Source of the DNA: Lunularia cruciata
Lineage: Eukaryota; Streptophyta; Marchantiopsida; Lunulariales; Lunulariaceae
Assembly: GCA_948567375.1 (NCBI GenBank)
Contig: OX419759.1
Location: forward strand, 1,775,303-1,839,302
Direction: 5' to 3'
Length of the DNA stretch: 64,000 nucleotides
The first letter of the stretch is position 1, and each line of letters begins with the position of its first letter. The translations under genes were made by a program, and so were the position numbers. Shown piece by piece: positions 1 to 10,979 of the stretch. Below the pieces are notes generated by a model. That model made no database searches. It had not been told where the DNA came from and saw only the letters and a program-made list of their open reading frames with translations.

Positions 1-480
1 AGGAGATAATGAGCTCACTTGATTAATTGTTTCGAGATTACTGCGACTGCTGGAGGTGGAATGTAACCACTAAAACAAATGATGTTGAAGTTTGCTTATG
101 TGTCTCTATGCTTGTATGCTGGTGAGCAACCAAACGAAGGTACAAGTTGATACCACGGATCCCCTAAGGCCAGCATGGCCCACCCTCCGGTGACCCAACC
201 CCATTACCAACGCCAAAGCCTGGCACCAACTAAGGGTATTTTGGTAAATTCCCCTAACTGTAACGACTGAGTGGAGGGAAACTGCACTGCCTGAAGCAAC
301 ACAGGGAAAGTATATGGTTACTGTGAGTGCAACTTAGTGTAGCGTTCTTAAGCGTAATCACCGCTGCAAATAGTCTTAAATTTATGGAAGATATTGAAGC
401 GATTCCGTAAGTAATACACCTGCTATTGTCTATAATAGTGATAATGCAACGAATTTGACTGTTCTTATGGAGTATTAACT
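1..480. other. Intergenic, no gene seen
   Basis: No reading frame, RNA gene or recognisable repeat could be supported here. The sequence is of average composition and leads into the upstream region of the CVNH gene. Confidence 0.5.
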
Positions 481-570
481 AAAGATACGAATTGAAATAT
501 CAATCATGTTATGAAAAGCTTTTTAATGGTCAATATCCTTCTGAATGTTGTCGGTTGCATTGTTACTGCG

Positions 571-724
571 AATGCTTGGAGGGTATACCCGTCCAAACAG
601 TTGATGGGGATTTTCCCTTTCCAAGATTCGATCTCCGACTTTTCCAGAATGCTTGGAGGATATTTCCGTCCAAACAGTTGATGTGAATTTTCCCTTTCCA
701 AGATTCGAGCTCCGACTTTTCCAG
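571..724 (+). repeat. 77-bp tandem duplication upstream of the CVNH gene
   Basis: Two adjacent 77-bp copies (571-647 and 648-724) both begin AATGCTTGGAGG and end CTCCGACTTTTCCAG, and differ at only a few positions. Together they create spurious short ORFs on both strands. The pair ends about 25 bp before a TATA-like motif, so it lies in the presumed core-proximal promoter. Whether it carries regulatory sites is inference. Confidence 0.85.
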
Positions 725-747
725 TCTTTGTCGTTTCCGGGGTGTTC

Positions 748-756
748 GTATAAGAG
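748..756 (+). promoter_or_regulatory. Possible TATA box of the CVNH gene
   Basis: GTATAAGAG lies about 130 bp before the start codon at 885, a plausible spacing for a TATA box with a leader of roughly 100 nt. Position and motif only; no transcript evidence. Confidence 0.35.
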
Positions 757-884
757 GGAGTTCTCTGTCAAGGAGATTGTCATCTGATCTGCAGAGTTTG
801 CACTCGAGGTAATCGCATCAAGGAGGTACCCTCGACTGAAGGACAAGTTCATTCACTGTTCAAAGTACTTAGTTTCGAGCTGAC

Positions 885-1847
885 ATGGCTTCATTGAAGT
901 TTCTGCTATTCTATGCCGCTATCATTTGCATCTCTTCCGTTAATCTACTATCAGCTGAAGTACAAGCCAGAGATCCAGGTATCTTGAGCCGCTCGAGAAA
1001 CTCCAAACTATCAGCTGAAGAAGACGTATGTATCTCGCACCATTCATTGCATGGTCTGAGTTCTTACCAACCCCATGCGTGGTACAAATGCCTGTCATGA
1101 CATCCTTAGTGTTGCAGTTGGAATTCTGGATTAACCTGTCTATCCGGGTACAGCACCGTGTGATTAAATGAGCGCTAACTGTTTCCCTGATTGGGAGACA
1201 TGCAGGGCACTAATGCATCCTTCCAAATTGAATATTTTTCTGATTACACTCTGAAGATTAGACTAAGTCCGAAGTTATGGTGTGACAGTCAACCCTCGAG
1301 CTGAATCTTCAAGCAGGGTAGCATGATTGTATTCTCCGTGCTTTTATTCTACAGTGATAGTAGTCTTAAGTATCTCCACAACCTTTTGATGATATAAGTG
1401 TCGAGAAGGCGATGGTCTAAAACTTATTAAACCTTCCACGTGATGCAGTGTGGGGGCTTCGTGCTTACCTGTCACGATATAGGTGTTGTTCGATCAGAAA
1501 CACTTGAGGCGGAGTGCGAGACAAGGAGTGGATCCCTGTTCTATTCTATTCTAGAACTCAGCATAGACCTAGGCAACGAGGACGGGAAGTTGGTAAAGGG
1601 GTCTAGATTTATAGACACGTGTACAGATACCGACATATTTCCGTCCTACTCGGATCAAACTGTCATTTTCACTGCCAAGTGCCCTAATGGTAATGGCGTT
1701 TATAACGGGACCTGGGTAGATTTAAACAACGTGGTTAGCAACGTGGACGGTGTATTGGTTTGGGATGACGAGTGTCCTTTGGAATCCATGATTACCCGCG
1801 TGAATACCACTTCCATTGTGAGCAGCTCCTTAACTGCAACTGCTTAG
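885..1847 (+). CDS. Secreted cyanovirin-N homologue (CVNH lectin), two exons
   Basis: Exon 1 (885-1025, 47 codons) encodes a signal peptide: Met-Ala-Ser-Leu-Lys, then a hydrophobic stretch to about residue 23. A GTATGT donor at 1026 and a CAG acceptor ending at 1448 bound a 423-bp intron in phase 0, with CTTATTAA as a possible branch site. Exon 2 (1449-1847) encodes 132 residues, giving 179 aa. Residues 48 to about 155 form two tandem CVNH repeats. Each has a paired cysteine (TC...EC and TC...KC), matching the two disulfides of cyanovirin-N, and the second repeat ends in a NVDGVLVW motif like the NIDGTLKYE region of the cyanobacterial protein. A short Ser/Thr-rich tail follows. CVNH proteins bind high-mannose glycans and are known from cyanobacteria, fungi and seed-free plants such as Ceratopteris. 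An apoplastic defence or glycan-binding role is inference. No break was seen. Splice sites were read by eye. Confidence 0.85.
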
Positions 1848-3532
1848 TTGAAGTATAGTTACTCATGTACAGTCGGGGTTCTCATCTCCGCGCCAGAATC
1901 TTGACATTGGGCCATTTCATCAGAGGACGTAAAATCAGTTGCACTCGAATCTCGAATATTGGACATGTCCTTCCCATAGATTAATATCGAGGTTTTGAAA
2001 CATTCTTGAGTATTTTCGAGGTTTCATATGCAACATGAGTTTTACATTTATATAAGAAAACCCCCTGGTATTTTCGAGGCCTCATAGGTAACATAAGTTT
2101 GACAGTAATGTAATACAATCCCGTGTGGAGTTTTATATTTGTATAATAAAACCCTGTGTGCGGCTGTTACCATCTTCTTGCACTGAAATCTTTGAAAGAT
2201 ATCTCCTAGTATTCATTGGTCAGTGTAGTGATGCTTGATCCTAAGAATTGCAACCCATGATCGTCTTTCCATTTCATCTTGAATACTTTCTGGCCATCAA
2301 TCAATCAATGGTGCCTTTGCAAATTCGATATACTCAACGCGAGGCGCCGATCGCGACACTCGATTACTACATGGAGACAGCATTTGTACTACAAATGCTA
2401 TTATGTCGGTGCACATCGAGCTGCTTCAAATGCGTCCAGATTTCCACGTGCAGTTGACACTGTCGATAACTCTGCATGAGTATGAGTATTCGATGGCAAC
2501 AACAAATATGTCTCGGAGCTGCATGAACAGTGGTGAGCGTGGTGCATATATGGACAGCAACCCGTACCTTGGAAGAAGAAGAACTGAAATTCATCGGCCA
2601 TTTACCGAAGCATAGACATTCAAAAGGCATATTTGAACACTTTCTTTGGTGCACATCGTCTGTTCAGAGTCACCAGGAAAGACCATCATGTTTTCCGTAC
2701 CCGAAGTGCACCGTCTTTATCCTGTTAATCAACTATCTCGTCTTTACCACGAGGTCTTGTCCGTTGTGTCCAAACAATAACTTAGCAAATTTCTAAATCG
2801 TCCAGAAATTGTTCTCAACTCGTGAGAAGTTTGAACCAATCTCTGTCAACAGAACATAACATCAGATGCTGTGTGCGTTTTCACCGCTTTACATTCTATA
2901 AGAACCCTATTTCTGAATGCACTGATACTTAATTCGTATAAAGTGATAGTAAAGTTTTTGTAATCCTTGTTATTGGTGAGATTCGGAATTTCGTTACGAT
3001 TTCCAGACTCATGGCTTACTGACAAATGTCTACGCAAACTCTGTCATGGCCAAAACACCGTCTGTAATCGCACTGAATATTGGATTCAATATGACGTTGT
3101 CTTTATCGACATCTCTCAAAGGACTGCAGCTGGTGCGCAAGGATACGCAAGATTTCCAGCTGGTGCGCAAGGATACTTATTAAAGGAGAATCCCTGCGCA
3201 GCCAAAGATTCTCATATAAAAGATGTCCATAGTCTAATTATATAACAAGGGGCTCTTTAGGTGTTCATTGTTCGATTGTCCCAATGGCTATGGAGCAGTT
3301 GCTAACCGACGATTTCTAAGCACGGCAATAGTACAACACTTTCAAATTCAATAATTTTGCACTAACAATTAGGCAGATGCAGGTCAGTTTGCTCGATCGA
3401 CTTCAAAATTAAGTGTATGGCACCACGGAATACAATTATCCGCATAATGCGTGATTTATTCAGACGTGTCATAGGATAAGATGGTGCAATGGAATCTAGA
3501 ATACACTCACTGCACCGTAGCACACTTAACTT
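1848..3532. other. Gene-free stretch with small direct repeats
   Basis: No supportable gene. About 2010-2160 holds imperfect repeats sharing TATTTTCGAGG and GTAACATAAGTT. Near 3127-3176 a roughly 31-bp unit starting CAGCTGGTGCGCAAGGATAC is present twice in tandem. Several ORFs of 60-95 codons overlap on opposite strands between 2248 and 2800 without domain signal, and I take them as chance frames. Confidence 0.5.
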
Positions 3533-3605
3533 AAAATGCTCCAGAGAGCCGAATAACCTTGGAGTATTTCCATCTCCAAGGTTATTCGGCACTCTGGAGC
3601 ATTTT
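3533..3605. repeat. Near-perfect inverted repeat, 32-bp arms
   Basis: The arm 3533-3564 is the reverse complement of 3574-3605 with one mismatch, around a 9-nt loop (TATTTCCAT). There is no T-run or flanking gene to make it a terminator. It belongs to the set of fold-back hairpins seen through the window. Confidence 0.9.
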
Positions 3606-3806
3606 GGAAATACTTGTAAAATTTTCTAGAGCAGATTTTCAATTACATAACAAGCTTGAGAGGTTGCATGTCTCTCTCGGATAAATAAACAAAGTGAAAA
3701 GGAGGAAGTGGAAATCACCTTGGAAAATAAAGATTATCAATAAAAATAACTCGGCTGCTTTATTGCCTTAATGGACAAGAAAAAAAAAAACAAGAGGAGA
3801 AAGAAG

Positions 3807-3950
3807 ATGAGTGCTCAGAAAACAAGAAAGCTAAAATTACAATTGATTGTTGTGATGAGTGCACAAAAAACAAGAAAGCTAAAATTACAATTGATTGTTG
3901 TGATGAGTGCACAAAAAACAAGAAAGCTAAAATTACAATTGATTGTTGTG
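3807..3950 (+). repeat. 48-bp tandem repeat, three copies, in frame
   Basis: Three 48-bp units start at 3807, 3855 and 3903. The unit length is a multiple of three, so a small frame (3771-3968) encodes a Lys-rich start and then three copies of a 16-residue unit, MSAQKTRKLKLQLIVV. Copies two and three are identical. The frame is only 65 codons with no recognised domain. It may be part of the degenerate gypsy leader that follows rather than a gene. Confidence 0.85.
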
Positions 3951-4268
3951 AAGGGAATTAAGGTGTAAATACTAATAGATCTTGAAGAAACAAATAATTT
4001 TTATCTTGCTCTGTTGCAATAAGATTGAAGATGAATCTAGAGAAAGAAGAGAGCGAGGAAGTAAAGTTACTTAATGGATAGATAGAGGTGATTAAGTCAT
4101 TACCTAGATAAGTAGCACTCTCTATAGGATAGTATCAAGAAGTGATTGAGCAGTGAGTGATAAGATTAACTCATTATGATGTAACCTTAGGCATGTCATG
4201 AATGGAGTATTATAACACTATGGTAGATTAGAGGAAGAAAATACTGAAAACTCACCAATGTATAATCA

Positions 4269-7200
4269 TTGGAGTTTAAGAAAAAATTATGCAAGCAAGA
4301 ATTGCCTTTCTATGTCATAAGTACAACAATTATCTGTAAGACAAATAAATGTTTCATATGGCTAATAAAAAAAGCCCAAAATATACAACTCAATAGAAAA
4401 ATTCTTGAGAAATTGAAGGATGTGATTAATGAGTTTCAAGATATCTTCCCAAATGATATATCTTCAAGATTATTACCAAAGAAGAGAGTAGATCATAAAA
4501 GCAAGACACTTCCTTGTAAGGTCCCATATCATCTATCACCTCAAGAATTGGAGATGTGTAAACCTCAAATCAAGGAGATGTTATGGAAAGGGTTTATCCA
4601 ACCCAACATGTCACCATATAGGGCTCTTGTCTTGTTTGTGAAGAAGAAGGATGGTACAATGCGCATGCGTATTGACTAGTGAGGCTTAAATCAACAACAA
4701 TTGAAAAAAAAAATCAAATATCATACATTCCAAATATATCAAAATACCTTGCATTGGTCAATCCTTTAATCTAGTTAGAGTTAATAAAGTTCCTAATAAG
4801 TGGCTTGATATTTACTACTGGGATTTTTGTTTCTTTGATTCTCACCCTCTAAGAACTCCATTTATGCAATGGGCCAAGGTCATCCATTCCTAATTGAACA
4901 TTTGGCAATATGATGTCCAATTTGGTGATAATAGAAATAACCACCATTTTATCATAATCTTTCTCTATTTATAATGTAAAGTGGTCTCTATTAGATGGCA
5001 TCAAATACCCTTTATTTCACATGGATAACCTATTTGATCAACTCAATAAAGAAAAGCACTTCACCAAATATGATCTATGGAATGGTTACAACCAAATCTA
5101 GATTGTAGAGGAAGATGTAAACAAAATGGCTTTTTGGACCAAGTATGGCCACTTTGAGTACCTTGTGATGACATTTGGCCTCACCAATGGACTTGCCACT
5201 TTCATGAATATGATGAATGACATATTTTGTAGATACTTTGATAAATTGGTTATAATCTTCTTAGATGACATCTTAGTATATAGTAGGATGATGATGAAAC
5301 ACAAACAATATCTCTGAGAAGTCCTCCAGATATTAAGACAAAATCAATTGTATGCCAAAATTTCAAAGTGTGAGTTTAGCAAGTCTAAAGTAGACTACTT
5401 GGGGCATAAGGTCAGTGCAAAGTGTATCCAAGTACTATCAAATAAAATAAAGGTCATCCAAAAATAGAAGATCAAACTCAACTCAAGAGCTTCATGGGGT
5501 TGACAAGGTTCTATTGTCAATTTTTCAAAGCCTTCTCTAAGGTTTCATAGCCTTTAATTGCACTACTTGGTAAGGAAAAGAAGTGGATGTGGGGAACCAC
5601 ACAAGAGTTGGCCTTTTAGGAATTGAAGGATGCCTTACTACATGCACCAATCTTGAAATGGTATGACTCACAATGCCCAATCAAGTTGACTATAGATGCA
5701 TTAGGCATAGCAATAGGAGAAGTCCTACAACAAGAGTGACATGATGGATAGCACCCAATTGCATATTTCTCTCGAAAGCTATTATTAGCAAAATATAACT
5801 ATCACACCACCAAAAAAAAGGAGTTGGCTATTGTCCTTGCAACCAAACATTAGAAGCACTATCTTGGCAAGAAGGCATTTGTAGTGGAGATAGACCATAG
5901 ACCTCTCATCTACCTCAAGACATAGAAAGATCTATCTCATTGCCAAATTTGGTGAACAACGTGGTGACAATGATTCAACATGACGATCACCTATGTAGAA
6001 GGCAAGAAGCAACTTGTAGATGCATTCACCCAAATGCCGATGGCAAACCTACAGGTAGAGGTCAAGATGAACCCTAAATTTTGGCCAAGGATGTTGGTGG
6101 TTACCAAAATGGATCCACAAATTGTAGGAGTTCAATCATCCAAAGGTGCACCAACACCTAATGACTCAACTTTTGTGATGGTAAATTATGGACCTTAGAT
6201 GCAGTGGAAGTACGCAGTACCATCCTAGTTGAATGTCATTATTCTACCATTGCAGATCACATTAGAGTGGACAAGACCTCTAAGGCATTCAAATGTCATT
6301 ACTGTTGGTCCAAGATGAGCAATGATGTGATGGATTCCGTTTGGAGTTACATTCTGTCAGCAAAATAAAACTTTTAATTAAGTTCTTACAAGACTCCTTC
6401 AACCCTTTACTTCTCCTACATATTGTTGGGAATAGATAAGCATGGATCAAGTTTATGAGTTTCCCAAGACCACCTTTGGGTTTGACTCCATTGTAGTCTT
6501 TGTTGAGAGACTCAACAAAATAATTCATGTGCACTCTACCACCAAGGTCGTGATTTCTCAACAACTAGCTCAATTGTACTTAGATGTAGTCTTTTCTCAC
6601 CATGGCATGTCTCAAGTGCTCATCACCAATAGAGGTACTCAATTTACTAGTCTATTTTGGAGAGCACTCTTTGGTTTCTTCAAAACCAAATTGGCCATGT
6701 CCATATCCACGTACCAATAAAAAAAATAGAAGGGGCTTGTTGCACTATTGAAGACATGCTTTGGGATTTCATCTTAGATGAACAAGAGAGGTGAGACACT
6801 TTACTTCCATTTGTGGAATTTGCTTACTACAATTCAATAAATGCATCCACTCAAGTCATACCATTCTTTCTCATGTATGGCAAGCATCCTTTCACACCTT
6901 TGAGCTTGATGAAGATCCATATGGTGGCTGTCAGGGTTGATGTTGTCAACAATTTTGTTTGAGAATCTAACAAGGCGTGGAGAATGCCAAGAATAGGTTG
7001 AAAATCACCAAAATCACCAAAAGCAATATGCCAATGCACGTTGTATGCACATGTAGTTCATTGTGGGAGATCAGGTTTGGCTGTCAACAACCAACCTCAC
7101 ATTAGTTGGCCCTCATAGCTCAGACCTTGTTTTATTGAGTCTTTTTCTATTCTTTGTCAAATTGACACCGTAGGCTATCACCTCAAGCTACCACCACACA

Positions 7201-7509
7201 TGAAGATTCATCAAGTGTTTCATGTATCCTTACTATGCATATATGTCTCCCAAACATACCTCTTTCTCTCCACACAAGACATTTGACCTTGCTCGACCCT
7301 CATTGATGGCATGGAGGAATATGAAGTCAAAACGCATTCTCTAGAAATGCATCCATGGTGCATGCCATCCGCATGTGTAATATCTCATGCAATGGAAAGG
7401 TTACCCACTATATGAAGTGACATGGGAGCCAATAACCATCTTGACTTATGCACTAGTGTTAGTGAAATCTTATGAGCAACAACTCTGTAATGATGACGTT
7501 GCATCTTAA
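4269..7509 (+). mobile_element. Degenerate Ty3/gypsy chromovirus pol
   Basis: A decayed polyprotein runs through many stops and frameshifts. RT begins about 4450 (YHLSPQELEMCKPQIKEML, then FVKKKDGTMRMRID). It continues at 5080-5450 with KYGHFEYLVMTFGLTNG and the catalytic FLDD at 5258-5269. RNase H follows (about 5590-6060), then an integrase core (6442-6720, FVERLNKIIHVHSTTK and DVVFSHHGMSQVL). A C-terminal chromodomain end lies at 7381-7509 (YLMQWKGYP...VTWEP), stopping at TAA 7507-7509. The chromodomain assigns it to the chromovirus branch. A purine-rich AAAAGGCAGGAGG (about 7508-7520) fits a polypurine tract just before the presumed 3' LTR. No 5' LTR or gag was found, so the left end is truncated or unrecognisable. 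Confidence 0.85.
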
Positions 7510-7522
7510 AAGGCAGGAGGTT

Positions 7523-8255
7523 TGTAATACCAATAGCTAGTCATATGATATAGAAATGAGGTTTGGTTTGGTAATATCAGGAAGAATGTTATACATGGTG
7601 GACTAAGTAGATCAAACAGAGATCACCAAAAGAATACTTTTATTAATAGGCCAAAAATAAAAATATGCTTGAAGACTTTAGAATCAATAGCTAGAAATAT
7701 GATCTAAAGGTGAACTTGGGGTGGTGATATCTGGAAGTATATTATACATGATGGATAAAGTAGATCAAATAGAGATATTACCAAAAGAGCATTTCTACTA
7801 ATAAGACAGATTTCAAAATAGGCTTGAAAACTTCAAAGGTAAATTTGGAGGCCTAAATAGATGAATTAAGCCTAAAAAATGTGCTAATTATCTCCCCAAC
7901 AAAGGGAAGGTTGGCATTCTCTTCCTTGGGTTTATCTCATTGAGAGCTTTCCAATGGTATCTCATCTATATGCTTTTGAGATTCATATAGGAAGATTCTC
8001 TAAAGATTCCCAATGATCAAAGCTTATTTGACCAACTAGATAGGACAAGGACCGACATATCACCCATCCAAGCACATAAGATCAGGGTGGAGCTTGTTGA
8101 CAAATCACTTATCTATATACCTTATCGAGTAGCGGATCTTCCTTGAAGAGATCCTCTTTGGCTATATAATAAAGAGAAGATGTTCTTTTGGGGCATGGGA
8201 GTTTGAGTGTGAAGCTTTGTGTGTATTCTCTTTTGTGTTTCTCATAGTATTACAC
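7523..8255 (+). repeat. Presumed 3' LTR of the degenerate chromovirus
   Basis: Starts TGTAATACCAATAGC directly after the purine tract. It contains an internal direct duplication: about 7555-7660 resembles 7720-7805, sharing AGTAGATCAAA and GAGAT..ACCAAAAGA. A promoter-like CTATATAATAAAG occurs near 8162. No partner LTR was found upstream, and the right end (near ATTACA, about 8253) is a guess from where unrelated gypsy coding resumes. Confidence 0.5.
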
Positions 8256-8267
8256 TATACCTTTGAG

Positions 8268-8330
8268 GACAGGCCAAGAAGAAAATATGCAAATGCTGAT
8301 TTGTTATCAAGGGCCTATGATCATGTGGTA
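8268..8330 (+). pseudogene. Fragment of gypsy RNase H C-terminus
   Basis: Translates as PRRKYANADLLSRAYDHV, the conserved end of a gypsy RNase H domain (usual form NxNADALSR). It is cut off by the TRG element that follows. The matching integrase end reappears after that element at about 9898, so this may be the left flank of an insertion. Confidence 0.55.
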
Positions 8331-8334
8331 TGGA

Positions 8335-9897
8335 TATTTTTCATTTTGGATGAGTTTTGAAAAAGAAGTGCCTTGTTGAAACCAAATTGAATCCAAATGG
8401 AGAAGCAATGAGGAGAAGAATGTGTTTTGATCCGACCGAAGGAAGTCAACTTTGTTAGAGGAGGAAGGACTCAGATTGGATAAGGCCCAAGGAAGTTGAC
8501 TTTGTGTAAGAAGAAGAAGAACTCAGATTGAATTGAAGGAAGGTAGACGCAGAAAGAGGAATACTATGCATCAAAATGAAGGTTGGAAATCAGGATTATT
8601 ATGGGGGCCATATCTCAATAACCACATGTTCAAATTGTGCATGTTACATCTTGTTGCAAGCATCTTGTTTAGGGCTTTCTATTGCCACCAAAAATTGTAA
8701 AGTTTAGAGGTTTGTAGCAAAAGTTATAAGTATTTGAAGTTTCTGGAGCAGATGTACAAAGTAGTTGAGTGTCTTTTTTAATGTTAATGTCTTTGGATCA
8801 AAACTACTTTGGGTTTACAAATTTGGACTTATATATCTTTGGTCTAGAAGCATCTTTGCCTTAGGACAAAGGTGACCAGATCCGAGGTAGTTGGACCTCG
8901 AAGTGCAATGAAGGTGTCTTCGGGTCTAATATCTAAAGCGTTTGAAGTAATTAGAGTAGAGAAAGAAGAGATATTTAGGATACCCATGACTTCAATTTCA
9001 GTTTAGATTGAGGATATGATAGAAATTGAAAGAGAAATAGCTCTATTGAATGAACCCAAAGTGCAGATCAGATGATGGGGTCTTTGGTCAATAACTTGAC
9101 ATATTGGAGGAGAGTGGGTTGCAAGATAAAGATGTAGATAGGTTACCCATGATCTCAATTGCAGTTTAGAGCAAAGAAATAGTCAAGTTGACAAAAGATT
9201 TGATGATAATGGATAGACCTGAAGACAAAGTAATACGTGAAGGAAGTGACCTCAGGTTTGGAAGTTGAAATAGAAGTAGACATCCAATTGGAATTTGAAC
9301 TGATTTGAGATAGGAATAGACAGATTAGAAGTAGTGGGTTGTCATTTCAGATTTGGAGATTGCTAGGAAGTAGTTTAGGAAGTTAAATAAAGTGCTCAGC
9401 CTACAAAGTGCTCAACCTATTTAACTGAAGCCCTTGTAGTTACATGTTGTTCAGTCTATGTAAACTTGAGGATAGATAAAGCAAAGTGCTATAAAGCAAT
9501 GCTTGTTGTTTGAGCTTAATTTTGAGTATCAAGTTTGTGATTGCAAGTGTGAGTGTATGAAGAATTTTGAGGTGTAATTATGAGTGTTAGATGTTGGATT
9601 ATACATCTTTGAAGCTATTATGTGTGTTTGATCTTGAGTGGATAGCAATCGGAGCGATGCCTCGATAGATCTGAGAGGAATTGTAGTGTTGGTAGTATTT
9701 TATAGTTGCGAGTGCAACATGAGGTTGATGTGAAGCAATTTTGATCAAGGAAATTGTTCTTTTAGTGGAGAGGTGGAACACAATTTTGAGATGAAGTAAT
9801 TTTGCAGTGAAGTTGCCATATTTGGGAAGGACTGAATCACCACAATCACATTTGTTTAGACAGAATTGAAGGATTTATGATTATGGGTGATAAATTG
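8335..9897 (+). mobile_element. TRG family copy 1: non-autonomous LTR element, 3' part
   Basis: The internal part (about 8335-9350) is broken coding sequence. The stretch around 8960-9060 aligns by eye with 44200-44310 of copy 3 (both read ...E(D/I)..R(I/I)SMTS then an acidic run). The LTR part (about 9370-9897) matches copy 2 (15521-16225, reverse strand) and copy 3 (44450-45150). Shared words include GAGTGTTAGATGTTG and GAAGCAATTTTG..AAG. No pol domain occurs in any copy. It probably inserted in gypsy sequence, since gypsy RNase H lies to its left and gypsy integrase end to its right. Boundaries are approximate. Confidence 0.65.
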
Positions 9898-10246
9898 TTG
9901 TGATAAGGCAAGAGCAGTTGCTATGGTTCAAGTGGAGCAAGCCTAAAGGAAACAAAAGGAGAGCTATGACAAGAGGTAAGGAAAGAAGAAGTCAAAACCC
10001 TTCAAAGGATGATTGTGTAATGTTGTTTGATTCATATTGATTCAAGAGAGTGCAAAAGAAGTTTTTGCCTAAGTACTTTGGACCTTTCATAGTGGAGAAG
10101 GTGTAGGGAAATTACATCTATTACATCTCAAGGACTTTGGAGGAAGACACTTTGATAGGATTAACTATCATAAGTTGAAGATGTATCATAAAAGGTAGAG
10201 AGACATTCACTTGGAAAATGAAATGAAATCATAGTCAAGGGGTAAA
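9898..10246 (+). pseudogene. Gypsy integrase C-terminal end (degenerate)
   Basis: Broken frames give the typical region after the integrase core: QVEQA, ESYDKR, KKKSKPFK, then KKFLPKYFGPF and RINYHKLKMYHKR. A nearly identical stretch precedes the LTR at 25849, so both are 3' internal ends of one gypsy family. A purine-rich CAAGGGGTAAA immediately precedes the LTR. Confidence 0.7.
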
Positions 10247-10875
10247 TGTAACATCTATTTGTGCATGTATATGTTATTGTGATATTTAATTTGGTATTAT
10301 AAGTATTTGAGAGATATTATTTATATAGAAATAAAGGATGGTTTTACATTAGTCATGAATAGTTGAAGTTAGTCATAGTTAAATAGAGGGGACCTTATTT
10401 TAGAGGAAGTGAAAAAGATGAGCATCACTATTTTGGATTCTAGTGTATTTTATTTTATTCTTAGTTGTTTGGCATTGAGAAAAGAGTTGAGAACTCTTGG
10501 ACCCACAAACCTTTTTGTTTCATATTCTTTTATAGTCCAAAGTAGCACATTTGAAAGAATTCTTAACTTAGTGGTTGGGTCAAGATAAGACAATATACTT
10601 AGGGAAATATCCCCATGAGGATGGATATTCATTTAGATTTTTGGCTTTTAGCTTAATAACTTGAGTTAATCTAGTAATTAGTAACTTTGGTACATAACTA
10701 TTTCACAAGTATATAAACTAAGAGTGAGAAGATTCTCATCATCCTTTCATTTGCAACTATCTCTCTTTCATTGAGTTCTCTTGTGAGTAATGTCTTGAAT
10801 CTTGGAGTGTTAGCTTTGGAGGAGTATGATGAAGTTGGGTTCCTTGCCTTCTTAGTCCATGGTGCACTATCATAA
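10247..10875 (+). repeat. Gypsy LTR, internal sequence on both sides
   Basis: Begins TGTAACATC right after the purine-rich tract and aligns along its whole length with 25849-26529. It contains TATATAAAC-like promoter sequence (about 10712) and ends before TAGGTATCAAAG (10876), a slightly mutated initiator-Met tRNA primer-binding site. A sequence starting ATGGATGAGAGACAAGC follows. It is therefore a 3' LTR to its left neighbour and a 5' LTR to its right neighbour. Confidence 0.75.
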
Positions 10876-10979
10876 TAGGTATCAAAGATTCATCATGGAT
10901 GAGAGACAAGCTGGCTCACAATTCTCACTTCCAATAGCACCTCAATCCACATCAATTTGGAGTAGCTACACTTAGAGGA

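Noticed and set aside
504..852. Overlapping minus-strand frames near the window start
   Set aside because: Produced by the 77-bp tandem duplication. They are antisense to the CVNH promoter and have no domain.
3533..3605. Rho-independent terminator or microRNA precursor
   Set aside because: No bacterial context or T-run. Arms are almost perfectly paired like other fold-back repeats here, unlike a plant miRNA stem, and small-RNA data are lacking.
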